Source of the DNA: Plenodomus lindquistii
Taxonomy: Eukaryota; Ascomycota; Dothideomycetes; Pleosporales; Leptosphaeriaceae
Reading direction: 5' to 3'
Assembly: GCA_025504975.1 (NCBI GenBank)
Contig: JANUWI010000016.1
Span: 930,001-994,000 of the forward strand
DNA: 64,000 bases
In this document: positions 21,319 through 33,219 of the stretch, piece after piece
How the letters are laid out: the number at the start of each line of letters is the position of its first letter
Numbering within the stretch: position 1 is the stretch's first letter
Made by a program: the position numbers and the translations under genes
The notes under the pieces: generated by a model
What the model saw: the letters and a program-made list of their open reading frames with translations, nothing else
Told to the model about the DNA's origin: nothing
Databases searched by the model: none

Positions 21319-24300
21319 ATGTCGCTCAACGGGCTAGACAGTGTCGCCGTCACACAGGCGTACCAGAGTGCCCTCGCCGAGGCTGGCGGATGGTACGACC
21401 CGCCCCTCTGTCCTCTGTCCATACTACACAGCCTTGTTGGGGCCAGCCTGCTAATTCGTGTCAAAAGGTTCCTGCTGCGATACACGTCACGAGATGCCGT
21501 CGAGGTCTTGACGCGGGGCAGCGGCGGCGCAGGAGAGGCGCGCGTCGCCGTGGCACAGTACCAGGACAAGTCGCCGCTGTACGGCCTGCTGCTGTACCGC
21601 CGCCGCAAGGTGCTGGTCAAATACGTGCCCGAGGGCACGTCGCGCCTGCTGCAGGGTATGCCTCACCTCGACTCCCCCACGCACCGCCTGTGCCCCTCTC
21701 AGCCATCAGCTAACACCCGTCACAGCGCGCGTGGCCGTCCACTTCCTCACCATCACCGACCGCTTCGCGCCCCACGACATCGTCCTCAACATCACGTCCC
21801 CCGAGGAGCTGAGCGACGCCGCCCTTGCCGCCGCATGCACCCTGCACACCGCCGCCCCCTCGAGCTCGTCTTCGAGCGCTTCGTCGCGACAGCAGAAGCT
21901 GAGCTGGATCCAAGAAGCCGCAGAGGAAGGCGCCCACAACACGGCCGCCGACGCCACCGGTGCTGCCAAAGCAACCATTCCCACCATAGTCGAGCCCGGA
22001 TTCAGCCACGGCCAAGACGGACTGCGAAATGGCTCCGTGACCTCACAGGCAGAGACAGTCCCGCTCATGCTCGAGGACAAGGCGCTTGACCCCCCACCAG
22101 TCCTCCCACCAACATCCATACCCCTCCCACAACAACCACACGTCACCGCCGAGGCGCCGTCTGACCTACCAATGACCCCACCAGAGGCCGACCTGAGCGA
22201 TCTCCAAGCAACCCTCCAGAGCTACGACCGCCTGTTTGAACGTGGCCCAGAAGCCCGCCTTTCATCCCAAACAGCCCGCCCCAACTACGACGAGCTCTAC
22301 GAGCACTACTACGCCCAATACACCAAGCCCAAGGTCAAGCTGGGCCCCCGACCACGCCCTTCGCTTGATGGAAAACGGCCCTCCACCTCGGGAAGCAATT
22401 CGCAAGACGTTGCAAGACCAAAATCCTCACTTCCGTCTGGTCTGCGTTCCGCCACACGCAAAGCATCCGAGAAGAAGGAGACAAAGACGCGGGCGTCGAG
22501 CACCCTCCCCGCCATTGCCATTCCGCCTCCTCCGCCGATTCCAATGACATCTGATATGCCGCGCTCGCCTGTCTCACCTGGGTACTCGATACGAACACCT
22601 GCAAGTGTCAAGTCGATGCCTGTTGTGTCGGCGTACAGTAGCCAACATAGATCAATGGGCATGACGCAGGAGAAGACACGGCTGATGAAGGCATTGGAGC
22701 TGCGGAAGAAACAGCAAAAGGCACAACTGGCTAGGACAGAAAGGCTGGCTGCAAATGCTGCCGCTGCATCGCACTTGCCAGCAGAGACACTCGAGTCAGG
22801 GACAAACGCCACACCCGAGGTGGACCAAACAGACAGCCCCAAGCCAGAAGAGATACCTTTGCCCGAAGAAGATCAGTCATCGTGCTCCGGATTGGACAAC
22901 TCTGGTCTGGCTTACACTGGAAGCCACACAGAGGTCGACGACCTCAATTCTACTGCTTCCGTGTCATCGCCCATATCCGCACAAACTCACGGGTCGTCGG
23001 CTGCTCCCTCGACACGACCATCATCTCTCTCGGATGATGAACACGCTAGTCTCAAGGCTCTCCACAAGCAAAAAGCCGAATCGCATTCACAAAGTCCAGA
23101 GTCTGCCGACGAACAGCAATCTGTCGACAGCACGCCAACTGTGGTCCCCGAGAGTCGGACCCCAGTGCCTTCGGTGGCATTGGAGAGTCCAGTCCCACAG
23201 ACAACTGTCACAGACGCATCCATGTTCGACCGCCATGCTAGTGGGCTTACTATGCCAGCCGAAGAAGAAAACGACGCGCGCGCACGACGACGATCGAAGC
23301 GGGAGTCTAGAATGTACATACCAGCAGGGACCGTCTTCCAGTACGGGGAAGCCTCTGAGAAGAAGCCAGACAACGAGTCAATGCTCATGCCAACAGCCAA
23401 AAGCCAGAGCTGGTACGAGACCAAGGAAACACGTCGAGCGAAGCTTGATCCTCTCGAACTCAACGCGGAGCAGTCGGAGACGGAGTACCTGTCTGACGAC
23501 TCTTTCATGGAGGAGCTGCAGAGCGCTACGGTGCACCAAGCTCAGCCCATGTCTGTTTCAAAGTCACCCATTACGCCATTCTTCTCACGCAAGTCGTCTC
23601 ATGGAAACATGACTCCGCCCGGAACAGCATCAACTCATCGGAGTGTCAGTGGACACAGTGTTGGCGGTGGTTCACCCGAATCATCAGTGCGCAAGGCATC
23701 GGGCGGATGGCCACCACGTCCCACCACATCCGACACAGTAGTGGCCGCCAAGAAGATTAACGTTTCTTCTGGAATCTCTCAAAGGATCAAGGCGCTCGCA
23801 GAAAAGTCCAGTCGCGAGCTCACACAAACATCTGGAAGTGCCACTGGCAGCTCTCTTGAGCCAGGTTCGACGTTGGCACAGCGCAAGTCATCCTTCTTTG
23901 CAGCTACACCTTTGGAGACATCGCCTAATGGTCGCTCATCTTCAAGGCTTGGAAGCCCCCCATTTTTGACCTCGTCTGCGTCCTCGACACCTGACAAGAA
24001 GAAGTCATCTGGCCCTGTCAAATCGACCGTCTACAACGTGCGTCCAGCTGAGAAGCCCGAGTCTGTCCAAGTCACTGCGCGCATCATCCGGGATGAACGC
24101 ACGGCCGAACCAACACTGGCCATGCCGACAGAGAGCACACCCCTAGCACTCCACCAAAGCCCCCTCATCATCGATCATCAAAAGCCCACTTGGACGCCCA
24201 AGAGCCCTACCCGCGGCAGACCCGAGCCAGCATCTCCACGAGCACCACCCTCATCCTCACACTCGCGTGAGCAAAGCATCGGACCCTCGCGCACATCTTC

Positions 24301-25010
24301 AGAAAGCACATGGAAAGCGTTTGGTCGTAGAATGAGCGAATCAAAATCCATCACCAGCCATGACGGCAGTGAGGAGCGCGGTGGCAGCGACGACAAGAAA
24401 GACAAGAAGGACAAGAAGGACTCGAGAACCAGCAAAATGTTCAAACGCATGTCTTCGTCCATGCCGTGGAAGAACTCGAGTAGTACTCTTGCTCTTAATG
24501 AACAGGGTGCTGGGTCGAGTAGCTTGTTTTCGCTGAGAGAGCCGCCGAGTCCGGTGCAAATTGGCGATTTGAACATTCAGTTTCCTGATACTTTGGTATG
24601 TACTCTCCTACCTTTCCATCCTCTACACGCCAGAGAGGGAAATTTGCTAACACGAGCATATGTAGCTCTGGAAACGCAGATATGTCGAAATCGACACCTC
24701 TGGCAACCTCGTCCTCAGCCCTTCTCGCTCCAACGAAAAGGGCATTGTCAAACGCTTCCACCTCGGTGACTTCCGCGCTCCTTACTTGCCCGATCAGGAT
24801 CGTCAGGAGTTGCCGAATAGTGTGGTGTTGGACTTTGTGGATGGAAGAACGCTGCAGTGTGCGTGTGAGACATACACGGCGCAGGCGAATGTTTTGCAGA
24901 GCAAGTCTTCATCATGCATAATTGACGAGTAGTGGACTTTTCCGTGCTAACGAAGAACAGTTCTCACCGAAGCGCATGATGCCTGGCTTGCCTATGGGCA
25001 ATCAGCATAG
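21319..25010 (+). CDS. Large ADF-H (cofilin/coactosin-type) domain protein with disordered body and conserved C-terminal end
   Basis: Five exons: 21319-21392, 21468-21655, 21726-24595, 24666-24900, 24961-25010; the total is in phase and gives 1138 residues. Residues 1 to about 130 form an ADF-H domain, with YRRRKVLVKYVPEGTSRLLQARVAVHF recognisable as the coactosin-like actin-binding segment. The long middle is Ser/Pro/Thr-rich and probably disordered, with a Lys/Asp run near 24400. The last 100 residues (LWKRRYVEIDTSGNLVLSPS and onward, ending in AHDAWLAYGQSA) look like a PH-like fold. An actin-associated scaffold role is inferred. The last intron, 24901-24960, begins GCAAGT instead of GT, with a CTAAC branch site and CAG acceptor. 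Confidence 0.85.
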
Positions 25011-26909
25011 TCGTAGCCGCCGACTTTCATGCCTTTTTAACTTTTTTGTTCACTGGGTACAACCAGCGACATCCACTACCGACAAACAACTACTTTTTCC
25101 TTATCCCGTCGTCTCACAATACAGCATTCCTTGCGTCGTCGCCCCAAACTCCTCATACCCGACCCCTTTTCTGGGGCCATCTAGTTATGATCATACGAAA
25201 CATACTGCATCACTCTCCCACATTGTGTATTTTTTTTTCCTTTTGTCCTTGCGCGCGGGGTGGTTTTCTCTTGGATACAGAAAATGAAGAGGTTGGGGAG
25301 TTGCGCGCGGTCTTTTTCTTCTTTTTCGATTCACATCTTCTACACTTTGTAACAACTTCGTCTAACAGGTTTTCTTTTGATCTCGCGCTTTTGCGGTTCC
25401 CTTTGCGCCACCTTGGTCGACGTGCTTTCTCATACCCTTTGTTTGTTAGGCTTGGTGCGCTCGTTGGACAGAGGGGGGGGGGAGTGAGAGGAGGAGCTTA
25501 GGACTGTGTCGGTTGGTTGTATATTCAAAATATCGAGGGAGAATGTGTATAATATATTGCTGTGCTCGCACGGGTTGGCAGCACGTTTGGTTCTTTGAGA
25601 CGTCCTTTCATCCCATCTCACTTTACAATGCGCATAGTCCCCGTGTCCATTTCGTAATGTTCAAAGTAATCAGATGATAAAATCAAGTCCTAACCAGTGA
25701 TGCCCAGGTCATTTCTCCCAGATGCTTGCTTACTTCACGATGAACAAAACAGCAAGCATGTCAAACATACCCCAAAACATATATCAGTCTACTAATACGA
25801 TACACTCCTGCAGCAAGTTCTAATCCTCGCCCATATAATCCACACACCGGCCGCCACTGCAGCGCAGCTTGTACCGCTGCAATTCTAGTTCTGATACCAG
25901 CAGCTACCTCGGACCACGCGTCGATGGCCGTACAAGCACAAAGCGCGTTCTCAGCTAACTCTGGAGGAGCAATGACTATCAGATATCTGGAGGACGCTTG
26001 TTATTTCCTCGCGCCCATCTATCCCCGTCGTACTTTCCACAACATTGGAAACCAACAGAACCATCAAAAAGCAGACAAGACGTTAACAACCAAACTAATA
26101 CTTCCGTGCCGCCCAAATTTAGAGTAAAAATTACTAGGTTTATTCTAAATATATAGCGGTTGCACCTCATTATTTCAAATCTATGTTGAAAATAAAGTGT
26201 TCTAGGAAGTTTTTGATTGGGAAGAAATGGACCGGCATGGTGGGGGTGGGAGTTTTGATGGGGTTCAGGCATCAGGCGTTCGTTGCTGGAACAGCGACTG
26301 AGACTCCGAGCCGACGACAAGAATCTTAATGGATGCTGAGATTGTGGATATCTGCGAAAGGGGCGGTGGAGGATCCTTTGATGATCTTGTGTTTTGGCGG
26401 AAACTTCTGATCGCTGATAGCTTGAGCTTGTTATTTATGGATAGGTTTTTCGAGCACATGCTTATGAATGAGTCGCTACTATGGCTTAGCAATGTGGGTA
26501 ACCTGGCTCTCTCTCCGTTTGCTTACTTCCGGGGCCGATTGCAGATGAAGACCAGCGCCATCCATTCCTTGCATAATCACCTAATGTGTCGTTTAATTTG
26601 CTGATATCAGAATGGGACATTCTCCCTTGGCTCCATGAGGTGAGGTTTCCCTAGCTTAGTCGACAGTATTATAGCACGGACGCCCTCCAGGAAGAGAAGT
26701 TAGCCTTCTATAGCCGACATTTACATGCTTTACGTGGCGATATTCGTGAACTTGCATTTGCATTTGCGTTTGCAATCAACGATGGAGCACTATCACTAGC
26801 AGAAAAAAAAATAGCCGATGCAAACAGGAAGAAGGATGCTAAGCAAGTTGGGCCTCCTCAGCCTGCTGCGATGGCACAGTCCATCAACGATGGTCGTCTC
26901 ACGAATATC
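25011..26909. other. Convergent intergenic interval of 1.9 kb
   Basis: The first 300 bases are T-rich and probably 3' UTR of the ADF-H gene. The remainder has only short frames without family character. No repeat or RNA gene is recognised. Confidence 0.45.
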
Positions 26910-27687
26910 TCACACCCCCAACATCTCCTTGTAGAACTCGATACCCTTTCGAGGCCAGTCCTTGTACTCTGGATCCTCCGATTGCACCATGACAATGCGT
27001 ACTCTGAGGTTCAGCTTGTGGTTGGTCATCTCACGGATACGCTCGAGCAGGTCGTCGTTTGACCATACTGCAGGTCTCCAGGTTCCGCAATGGCCCAGAG
27101 CATGACACTGATGGAGGGTATACTCGGCCAAGATGGCAATGTTTACCGTCTCCAGATGCGACCCAGAAGTTAAAGTATCGAGTATAGCGTTGATGTTTAC
27201 AGAGTCGTGGTGCGAAAGGATCCACTCGTCGAAGCACTCCTCCGGCTTCCAGCGCAGGCGCAGGCACTTGAGCAAGCTTATGGTCACTTCTTTGACCCAA
27301 GGTAATGCAGAGGGAAGGGAGCGCTTATTGCTTATGCAGCCTCTATGACGGAAGATGCGGAAGGCATTTTTTCCGTGAAGAATTTCGCAGGCTTCGTTGT
27401 TGATGAGCTTGGAGGTCGAAAGTAGGCCGATAGCAAGCCCCAGCTTAGGCCGCTCCTTGGTAGCGGTATGGAACTCGATGGCGGAGTCGGCGATCAGGTA
27501 GTAGTTGTAGATCATGATGCGCAGCTCTGGCGGCAATGCGAGATGGCGAACCTGAAGTCTTTGAGTCCATTGCGTGCCGTCGATTGTGCTAGTGGCCTTA
27601 TGCTTGTATGAGCGGACGCGTGTAGGAGAAAATGATCAGAGCAAAACCTTACTGAGAATGTTTTCTTCCAGAGGGGTGTGCTGTCAT
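26910..27687 (-). CDS. LPxELR-family protein, C-terminally truncated by a nonsense codon
   Basis: Two exons, 27653-27687 and 26910-27588, joined across a 64-bp intron (donor GTAAGG, acceptor CTAG); 237 residues. The start region leads to LALPPELRIMIYNYYL, the opening motif of a fungal F-box-like family, and the middle has a Leu-rich section with WVKEVTISLL. It ends FYKEMLGV-stop. Paralogous sequence in this window reads LGVWDVRE or GAWDIR at this point, and after the stop the same frame continues DIRETTIVDG, so the TGA at 26910-26912 most simply replaced the Trp codon TGG. Function unknown. Confidence 0.7.
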
Positions 27688-28761
27688 GCAAATGATTATG
27701 GTTGAGGAAGAGAGGTGGCGGTTAGAGCCCGCTTATGGGGACGGGTCTTAACTTCGCACCTCGAAATCACCGCGAGAGGTTGGAGCTTAGCGCTAGCTGG
27801 CCCCCCATAGACTAGAATATGGAATACCACGCCCCCATGATGAGCAACAGTGCTCTGGACCCTGACGGCGAGGGTGGCGGGGCTGTTTATAGTGAAACTG
27901 GGTGTCATGGCTGCCTCGATTCTCCCGCTAGAGTCCCTGAACAGCCGTGGCTCTCCTTCACTGTAGTCTAATACATAGCTCGATAAATACTATCACCTAT
28001 ACAAGTACGAATGCTGAAGAGCCTGGGAACAAGTTGCCAGCGCAACAATATATGGTGCAGCTCTCGTTTGTCGCCACCAACTAACGTTGCGAATACTAGG
28101 TGACGACTTTCAAGTCCAAAACATCGTTTGTCTTTACCTGATGCTAGTACAAGAGGTCAGTAGCTGCACGAGTCCTTCATCTGCACGTCAGGTAAAAAAA
28201 GGCATCTACGCTGCCTCGCAATATTCGCAGCAACAATACGTACGTCACCCCTGAGACAAAGCACCGGGGGATAGAACATATGTTCACAATCATACCAACA
28301 AAGGTATGTTAGTATTACGATCGAGTGCTCCTACAAGCTTTCTATGGTACTATCGCTCGGCTTATCATGATTATTTGTTGGAAGCGTACCTCTATCAAGA
28401 ATGAGAAACCAAGCACCCATCGCGGTATAATTAATTTCGTGCATTATTGCCCTTCTTCTCAGTTCCAGCGTGCATAGACCGGAAATTCTCGCTCTATCCC
28501 ACGAGAACCTCATCGCAAGGCGTCTACGTTTTTCCGACCCAAAAGCGTCAATCTGATTGTCATGAAGATCTAACTACTTGGTGTCAGAGCACATTGAAAA
28601 TGCACCTAGCAGAGGGAGGTCTCCGGATTCTCTTCAGCATGTTGCCCCAGATCACTTGACCATCACAGCTCGGAATCACGTCATACTAACACCAAAATAA
28701 TTCGGTTTCATTGTGAAGCCGCAGACGTACAATCAAGGCTAAACCAGTTCCGTTTGCTCCT
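27688..28761. other. Gene-free interval between two LPxELR paralogues
   Basis: No coding frame of quality is seen on either strand. It contains the promoter of the 26910-27687 gene and the 3' flank of the 28762-29970 gene. Confidence 0.45.
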
Positions 28762-29970
28762 TCACCCTCCAATGCAAGACATCGAGCTTCCATACAAGGA
28801 TCTTATGTCAAAAATAATGTCCATGGGATCCTCCATCATCTGCGAGGACAATTTCCAATCATCGCTCCGCTCACCAATGAAGGTCGTCCGGATGTCCCAT
28901 GCCCCCAAAAGGCCTGCAGTCCGCTTGACACGACGGTCCTCCGAGAGGTTGAGCCGTCCTCCTTTGCGAATCAAACCGGTTATTGTAACTTTCAGCAATG
29001 GCCTACAAGCGACCAATTGGACAAGGTAGCGCAGGAGCGCTTCGTCATAAATGACGAAGTTCGGTGTGGGGAACTGATTACAAGAATTGGGCTGCGATGG
29101 ATGAAATGTGTAGTGTTGCCAGTTCTCAAGCAGCCTAAAATCCATAGGTACCACCAGGTTGAGTTTGTTCAAGTTCAGCGACTTGAGGAGCGCCTTATAC
29201 AACGCAAAGATGGGACACTCTTTGTACCACTGAATGTCCGGAGTGTACCAAAATCGAGGTCCCAGTACTACCACATTCTCCCCATAGTGCGAGTAGCGAT
29301 CGTCCTGAGGGCAGAGTCTGGGAGGATCATAGAATACACAGATGGTGTGGTGGCGCTGGGGGATGCTGATCGTGATCTCTTTCAACCATGCGAAGTTATG
29401 CGCAGGGATACATGCCATGACCTTGAGGCTGTCATACTCATGGAAGAAACGGAAGTTGTTCTTGCCATAGAGGATCTCGCGTCCCTCCACGTTCACAAGT
29501 TTACACGTGGCGAGAAGGCATCCAGCGAGCTTCTGCATACCAAGGCGTTCGTTGCGACCCAAAGAATTTCCTTGGCAGTCAACAGGAGCGTCTGTGACCA
29601 GGCAGTTGTCATATACCATCTCGCGGAGCTCGTATGGCAAGTCTAGGAAAGATTTTGGGTGGTGATCCTAGGCGCACGGATTAGCAGGGGGAATGCCATG
29701 ACTGTATCATAATGGACTTGCGACAAATTGAACACGGCTCTCGTTTTCATCGATGCGCAGGCGCTTCGTAGACGGTGTTGTGCGATCCTCATGGTTGAGA
29801 TAGTCGTGATCGCGAACGTGATGGTCACCGATCTTCTGGTTGACAGCTCCACTGTACGACTCGAGCAGGAGGCGTTTGCGAGATTCGAGCAAGAGATCAT
29901 CAAGCTTAATATCGTCTCGCCAACTGTTCTGGGAGTGTTTGGGCACCTTTGCCCTGCGACTGCAAGACAT
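28762..29970 (-). CDS. LPxELR-family protein of unknown function
   Basis: Two exons, 29722-29970 and 28762-29667, give 384 residues. Exon 1 encodes a charged, Arg/Asp-rich N-terminus. Exon 2 begins with FLDLPYELREMVYDNCLV. The intron of 54 bp starts GCAAGT, has a TGCTAATC branch site and ends CCTAG, so it is probably GC-AG; this choice keeps phase and gives a family-like join. The C-terminus has LLGAWDIRTTF and MMEDPMDIIFDIRS, aligning with GVWDVRE and VEEDPISFLSS of the relic at 30.7 kb. The N-terminal motif resembles F-box-like modules, so a role in protein turnover is possible but unproven. Confidence 0.7.
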
Positions 29971-30704
29971 GATTGTACGATGTTGGCAAGTTTGTTGTGC
30001 TGACCCGGGAGAGTTGACATCGTCCTGGTCGAGGGTGTAAGGCAGGGGATTACTCCAGAATTGGCGAACGGAAAGTGGCAGGAGAAGGTCTGCTAGTGGC
30101 CGTCACGTCCGTTGGTAATGGTGCGCACTGACCCCGGGGTGTTGGGGCATAGCTTTGTGTATGTGGATCTCACTCGTGGAGCGTTCGAAGCGGGGCTTTG
30201 AAGACTCACCTCAACTCTCCGGGTAATCGATTACGATATTTCCAGTCGTCTCACAGTATGCTTTTGTTGAGACCAGTTGTGGTCTTGAACGTGATGCTTG
30301 GGAGGCTTGGCCATTTTCGCACAGCAAGTTAACGTGTGTTTGCTGTTGCTCGTTTCGAGTATGGGTGTTCCAGGTGAGAGCACCCCTACAAACGACCGCA
30401 CACAGTGAAAATTTTGCTGCCCAAAGCTGGCAATGAGGGGAGGTAGTCGGTAACGCCTTCTTCCGCTCAGTACTATCTTTGATGACCTGGTGGAGGGCAT
30501 TTGCGCTGTGTATCAACATTGTTTAAGCGAGCGTTGGGAACTGTCACAAGCACGGAGAAAGTTCTATTGACTCAAGTTCCACGTGTGTAGATTCTAATTT
30601 GATTTCCTTTAGTTGCGGCCACCATCGAGCACTGTCTAATCTTAATCAACTACACGCTGACAGCGGATATCCTTCAATGACGATTGGTATCGATTCTCAG
30701 TTGA
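29971..30704. other. Gene-free interval
   Basis: Promoter side of the 28762-29970 gene. No gene, repeat or RNA element is recognised. Confidence 0.45.
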
Positions 30705-31352
30705 TTTAGGCTTGTGAACTGCAGTGGGCCTGGCTACTTCGACAATACGCAGTCATATCCTCTTCTCCAATACAAGCTTCATGAATACTGCTCAAGAAGG
30801 AGATAGGATCTTCCTCAACCTGCGGAGGCATGACCCATTTGCCATCAACAAGGTTTGCCTCGCGGACATCCCAAACGCCTAGTCTCTCTTTGTAGTGCCC
30901 GATCTCTGAAAGCGCAAGATACTGAGGTCCCTACTCATCCCGTTCTTGAAGCAGTAGCAGGATCCGTATATCGCGCTCAAGAATTTCTAAACAGAGAGAC
31001 TGGGTGACGTCGTTGTTGGTGAAGGTGGTTTACGCTATTGCTTCGAGTGCTCATACTTCGCGCTTTGTCCTGCACGATACATGTTGCAGGGCTCACCGGC
31101 GAAAAGATATATTCGATATGCGTAGATATTAGGTACTTGTTTGGCTTCTGGTGCTGCCTTCATGGTCAGTTAGAAGCGATGCTGGCGGGTGATTAATGTT
31201 CTCAGGCCGCTCTCAAACATTGTTGCTTCCACGGAACGATCTCTCTCGCCTGAAAACATGCAGTGGATGCCGTGCTCAAGACTCGAGCGGATAAGACTCA
31301 GATTTGACGGCCAGTAATCAAGATGTCGCAGCCACACCTCAAAACCGGCCAC
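30705..31352 (-). pseudogene. Decayed LPxELR-family paralogue
   Basis: Read on the minus strand, 30705-30900 encodes GHYKERLGVWDVREANLVDGKW followed by VEEDPISFLSSIHEA, which aligns with the C-termini of the family members at 26.9 and 28.8 kb. Upstream, weaker coding texture (LEILERDIRILLLLQERDE then stop, and a separate open stretch at 31170-31352) continues in more than one frame. No intact LPxELR start is seen. In-frame stops and frame changes mark it as a relic. Confidence 0.6.
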
Positions 31353-31496
31353 CTCTCCCCCACCTCAGTCTATCCCACTCCAACTCCAAAACACACAATC
31401 AATGCATACTCCCCCTCACAGCCACGGACAAACCTAAACATACCACCCACTCCCGACCAAGCCCCATCTCAACAACATGCACATCGCCAGCCTCGC

Positions 31497-31532
31497 ACAA
31501 GTCCAAACGTCCGAACGTCCGAACGTCCGAAA
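31497..31532 (+). repeat. Short tandem repeat of CGAACGTC
   Basis: About three and a half direct copies of an 8-bp unit in otherwise non-coding sequence. Confidence 0.8.
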
Positions 31533-33219
31533 CTCCGATCCCAAGCGCGCCCCCCAGCCTAGCGCCCCCACTAACCGAGTAACCGAGGCCCCTAGCGCAG
31601 CACCGCCACACTTGACAAATCCCTCATCAGCCGCCCGCAGCCGCCTTCCTACTGCACGTCGCTCAACCCAGACCATCCATTTCCACGACGTCGCATCGTC
31701 ACGATATCGCCACGCGAGACGCAGTACGCGTATGACTCACTCACAGCTTTGCCTGTAGGCTGTTACCCAACGGTTTATCCCTCGCCACGGCTGAGCGAAC
31801 TCGGCTGAGCGAGTAAGACATGTGATTGGCCAGGTTGAAACCATGTGATCACGCGCCAGCGCGTCGAGGCGGGACGTGTTACGTTGGCCTTTGATGCCTG
31901 CCGTTGTGTTCGCCTGCTGGACCGTGTTTGTGTGGATGAGTCGGTGCCTGCAAGACGCGAGCGCGACGGCAAGACGCGGGAACGACAAGCAAGTGTCAGA
32001 CTGCAAGGAAGCCTACGGATGTAGAGTATTACACGATACGGATTACCGCTTCCAGCGCAGATGGGTACGGTACGTGGCTTATGGGCAGACTCTGGACTGG
32101 GTGAGGATCGAGGTATGTGTCCATGGGATTCCGGTGGGCCGGAGGTCTGCGGAGGGGTTTGCTGAGTATGAGCCATAGTGTCTACTGTATGTTGGATGGA
32201 GCTAAGCGTACGTGCGTGCGTACGACAGGATGAATGGGTAGAGTACAATAGAGCATGAGTCCTTTCTAATCCTTTCCTCTGACCTTATCCTTGGCCCGCC
32301 CAATCACGCAACCCCCGTTTCTCAGATAATCGTGGCGGAAATCAGGCACCTGTCCATCTTTCTACATCGAGTCTAATTGCAAAAAGGGCAAATGCACATA
32401 TGGCGCAATCTCCATCCCATGACCGACACCCTCTCATCCATCCTTCTCGTGTCATGAAGGGCGCGAACGCTGGGCTTGGCTGAGTGCCTGGAGTGATAAC
32501 TGGGTTGGACGTGGCGAATGATGATGGAGCGTGGGAGAGAAGTGTGCGACAACAAGCGGGATACGGCAGGTATCCATGCGCAACGGCTCAGGCCAGGAAT
32601 CCTACTAGGTAGCTACAAGGGCGTGACTTGAGGCCGTGTTGGGGGCCGTGTCTTGGCTGCTAGAGAGGTTGTTTGGACGACGTGGGTGTTGAATGGGGAA
32701 AGTGTGTGCATGGGAGTAGGGATGCGGAGTGACGGGTCGAGTGTGAGATCTAGGGAGTGATTGAGGAGAAAATTGTAGTGAGGAGCGAAGAAGGTGTTAG
32801 GATTATTATTTTAAGACGTCGTTAACGACGAATACAATGCAAGGTTCTCTTAAAAAGTACATTGTGCTTTCAGTCTGAGTGAGCGTGGTATCATCCAATC
32901 CATTCCATTCCATTCCATCTCGTCTTTGCCATCGTCCTTTCGTAAAAGGAAAACAGTAGGTTCCAGCCCCACCAGGCAAATTCAATCCAAGAACATTAAG
33001 GTATAAGATAGGAAGAGCGGGCATGCAGCCCAGAGCCGTGATGAACGAACTCGCCCAAATAAAGCAGCTATTAATCGTACAACGAACGAGCGAGTGAGTG
33101 AACAAAATATACCCACTTTGCCCGCTTGGTAAGGAAATTCGTATAGATGGAGTTGAGACAAAGAAGAAGAAATATGCTTCAGTTTGAACCCAATGTTTTA
33201 CCGTTTAAGGAAGAGCTTC
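31533..33219. other. Gene-free interval of 1.7 kb
   Basis: Short frames on both strands lack family resemblance. The last few hundred bases next to 33220 are likely 3' UTR of the zinc-finger gene. Confidence 0.45.

Noticed and set aside
22755..23612. A 285-codon frame inside the ADF-H gene in another phase
   Set aside because: The overlapping frame is continuous with ADF-H exons and splices correctly; the other is a composition artefact.
29017..29646. A 209-codon plus-strand frame over the LPxELR gene
   Set aside because: The minus strand here has conserved family motifs and a spliced 5' exon; the plus frame has none.
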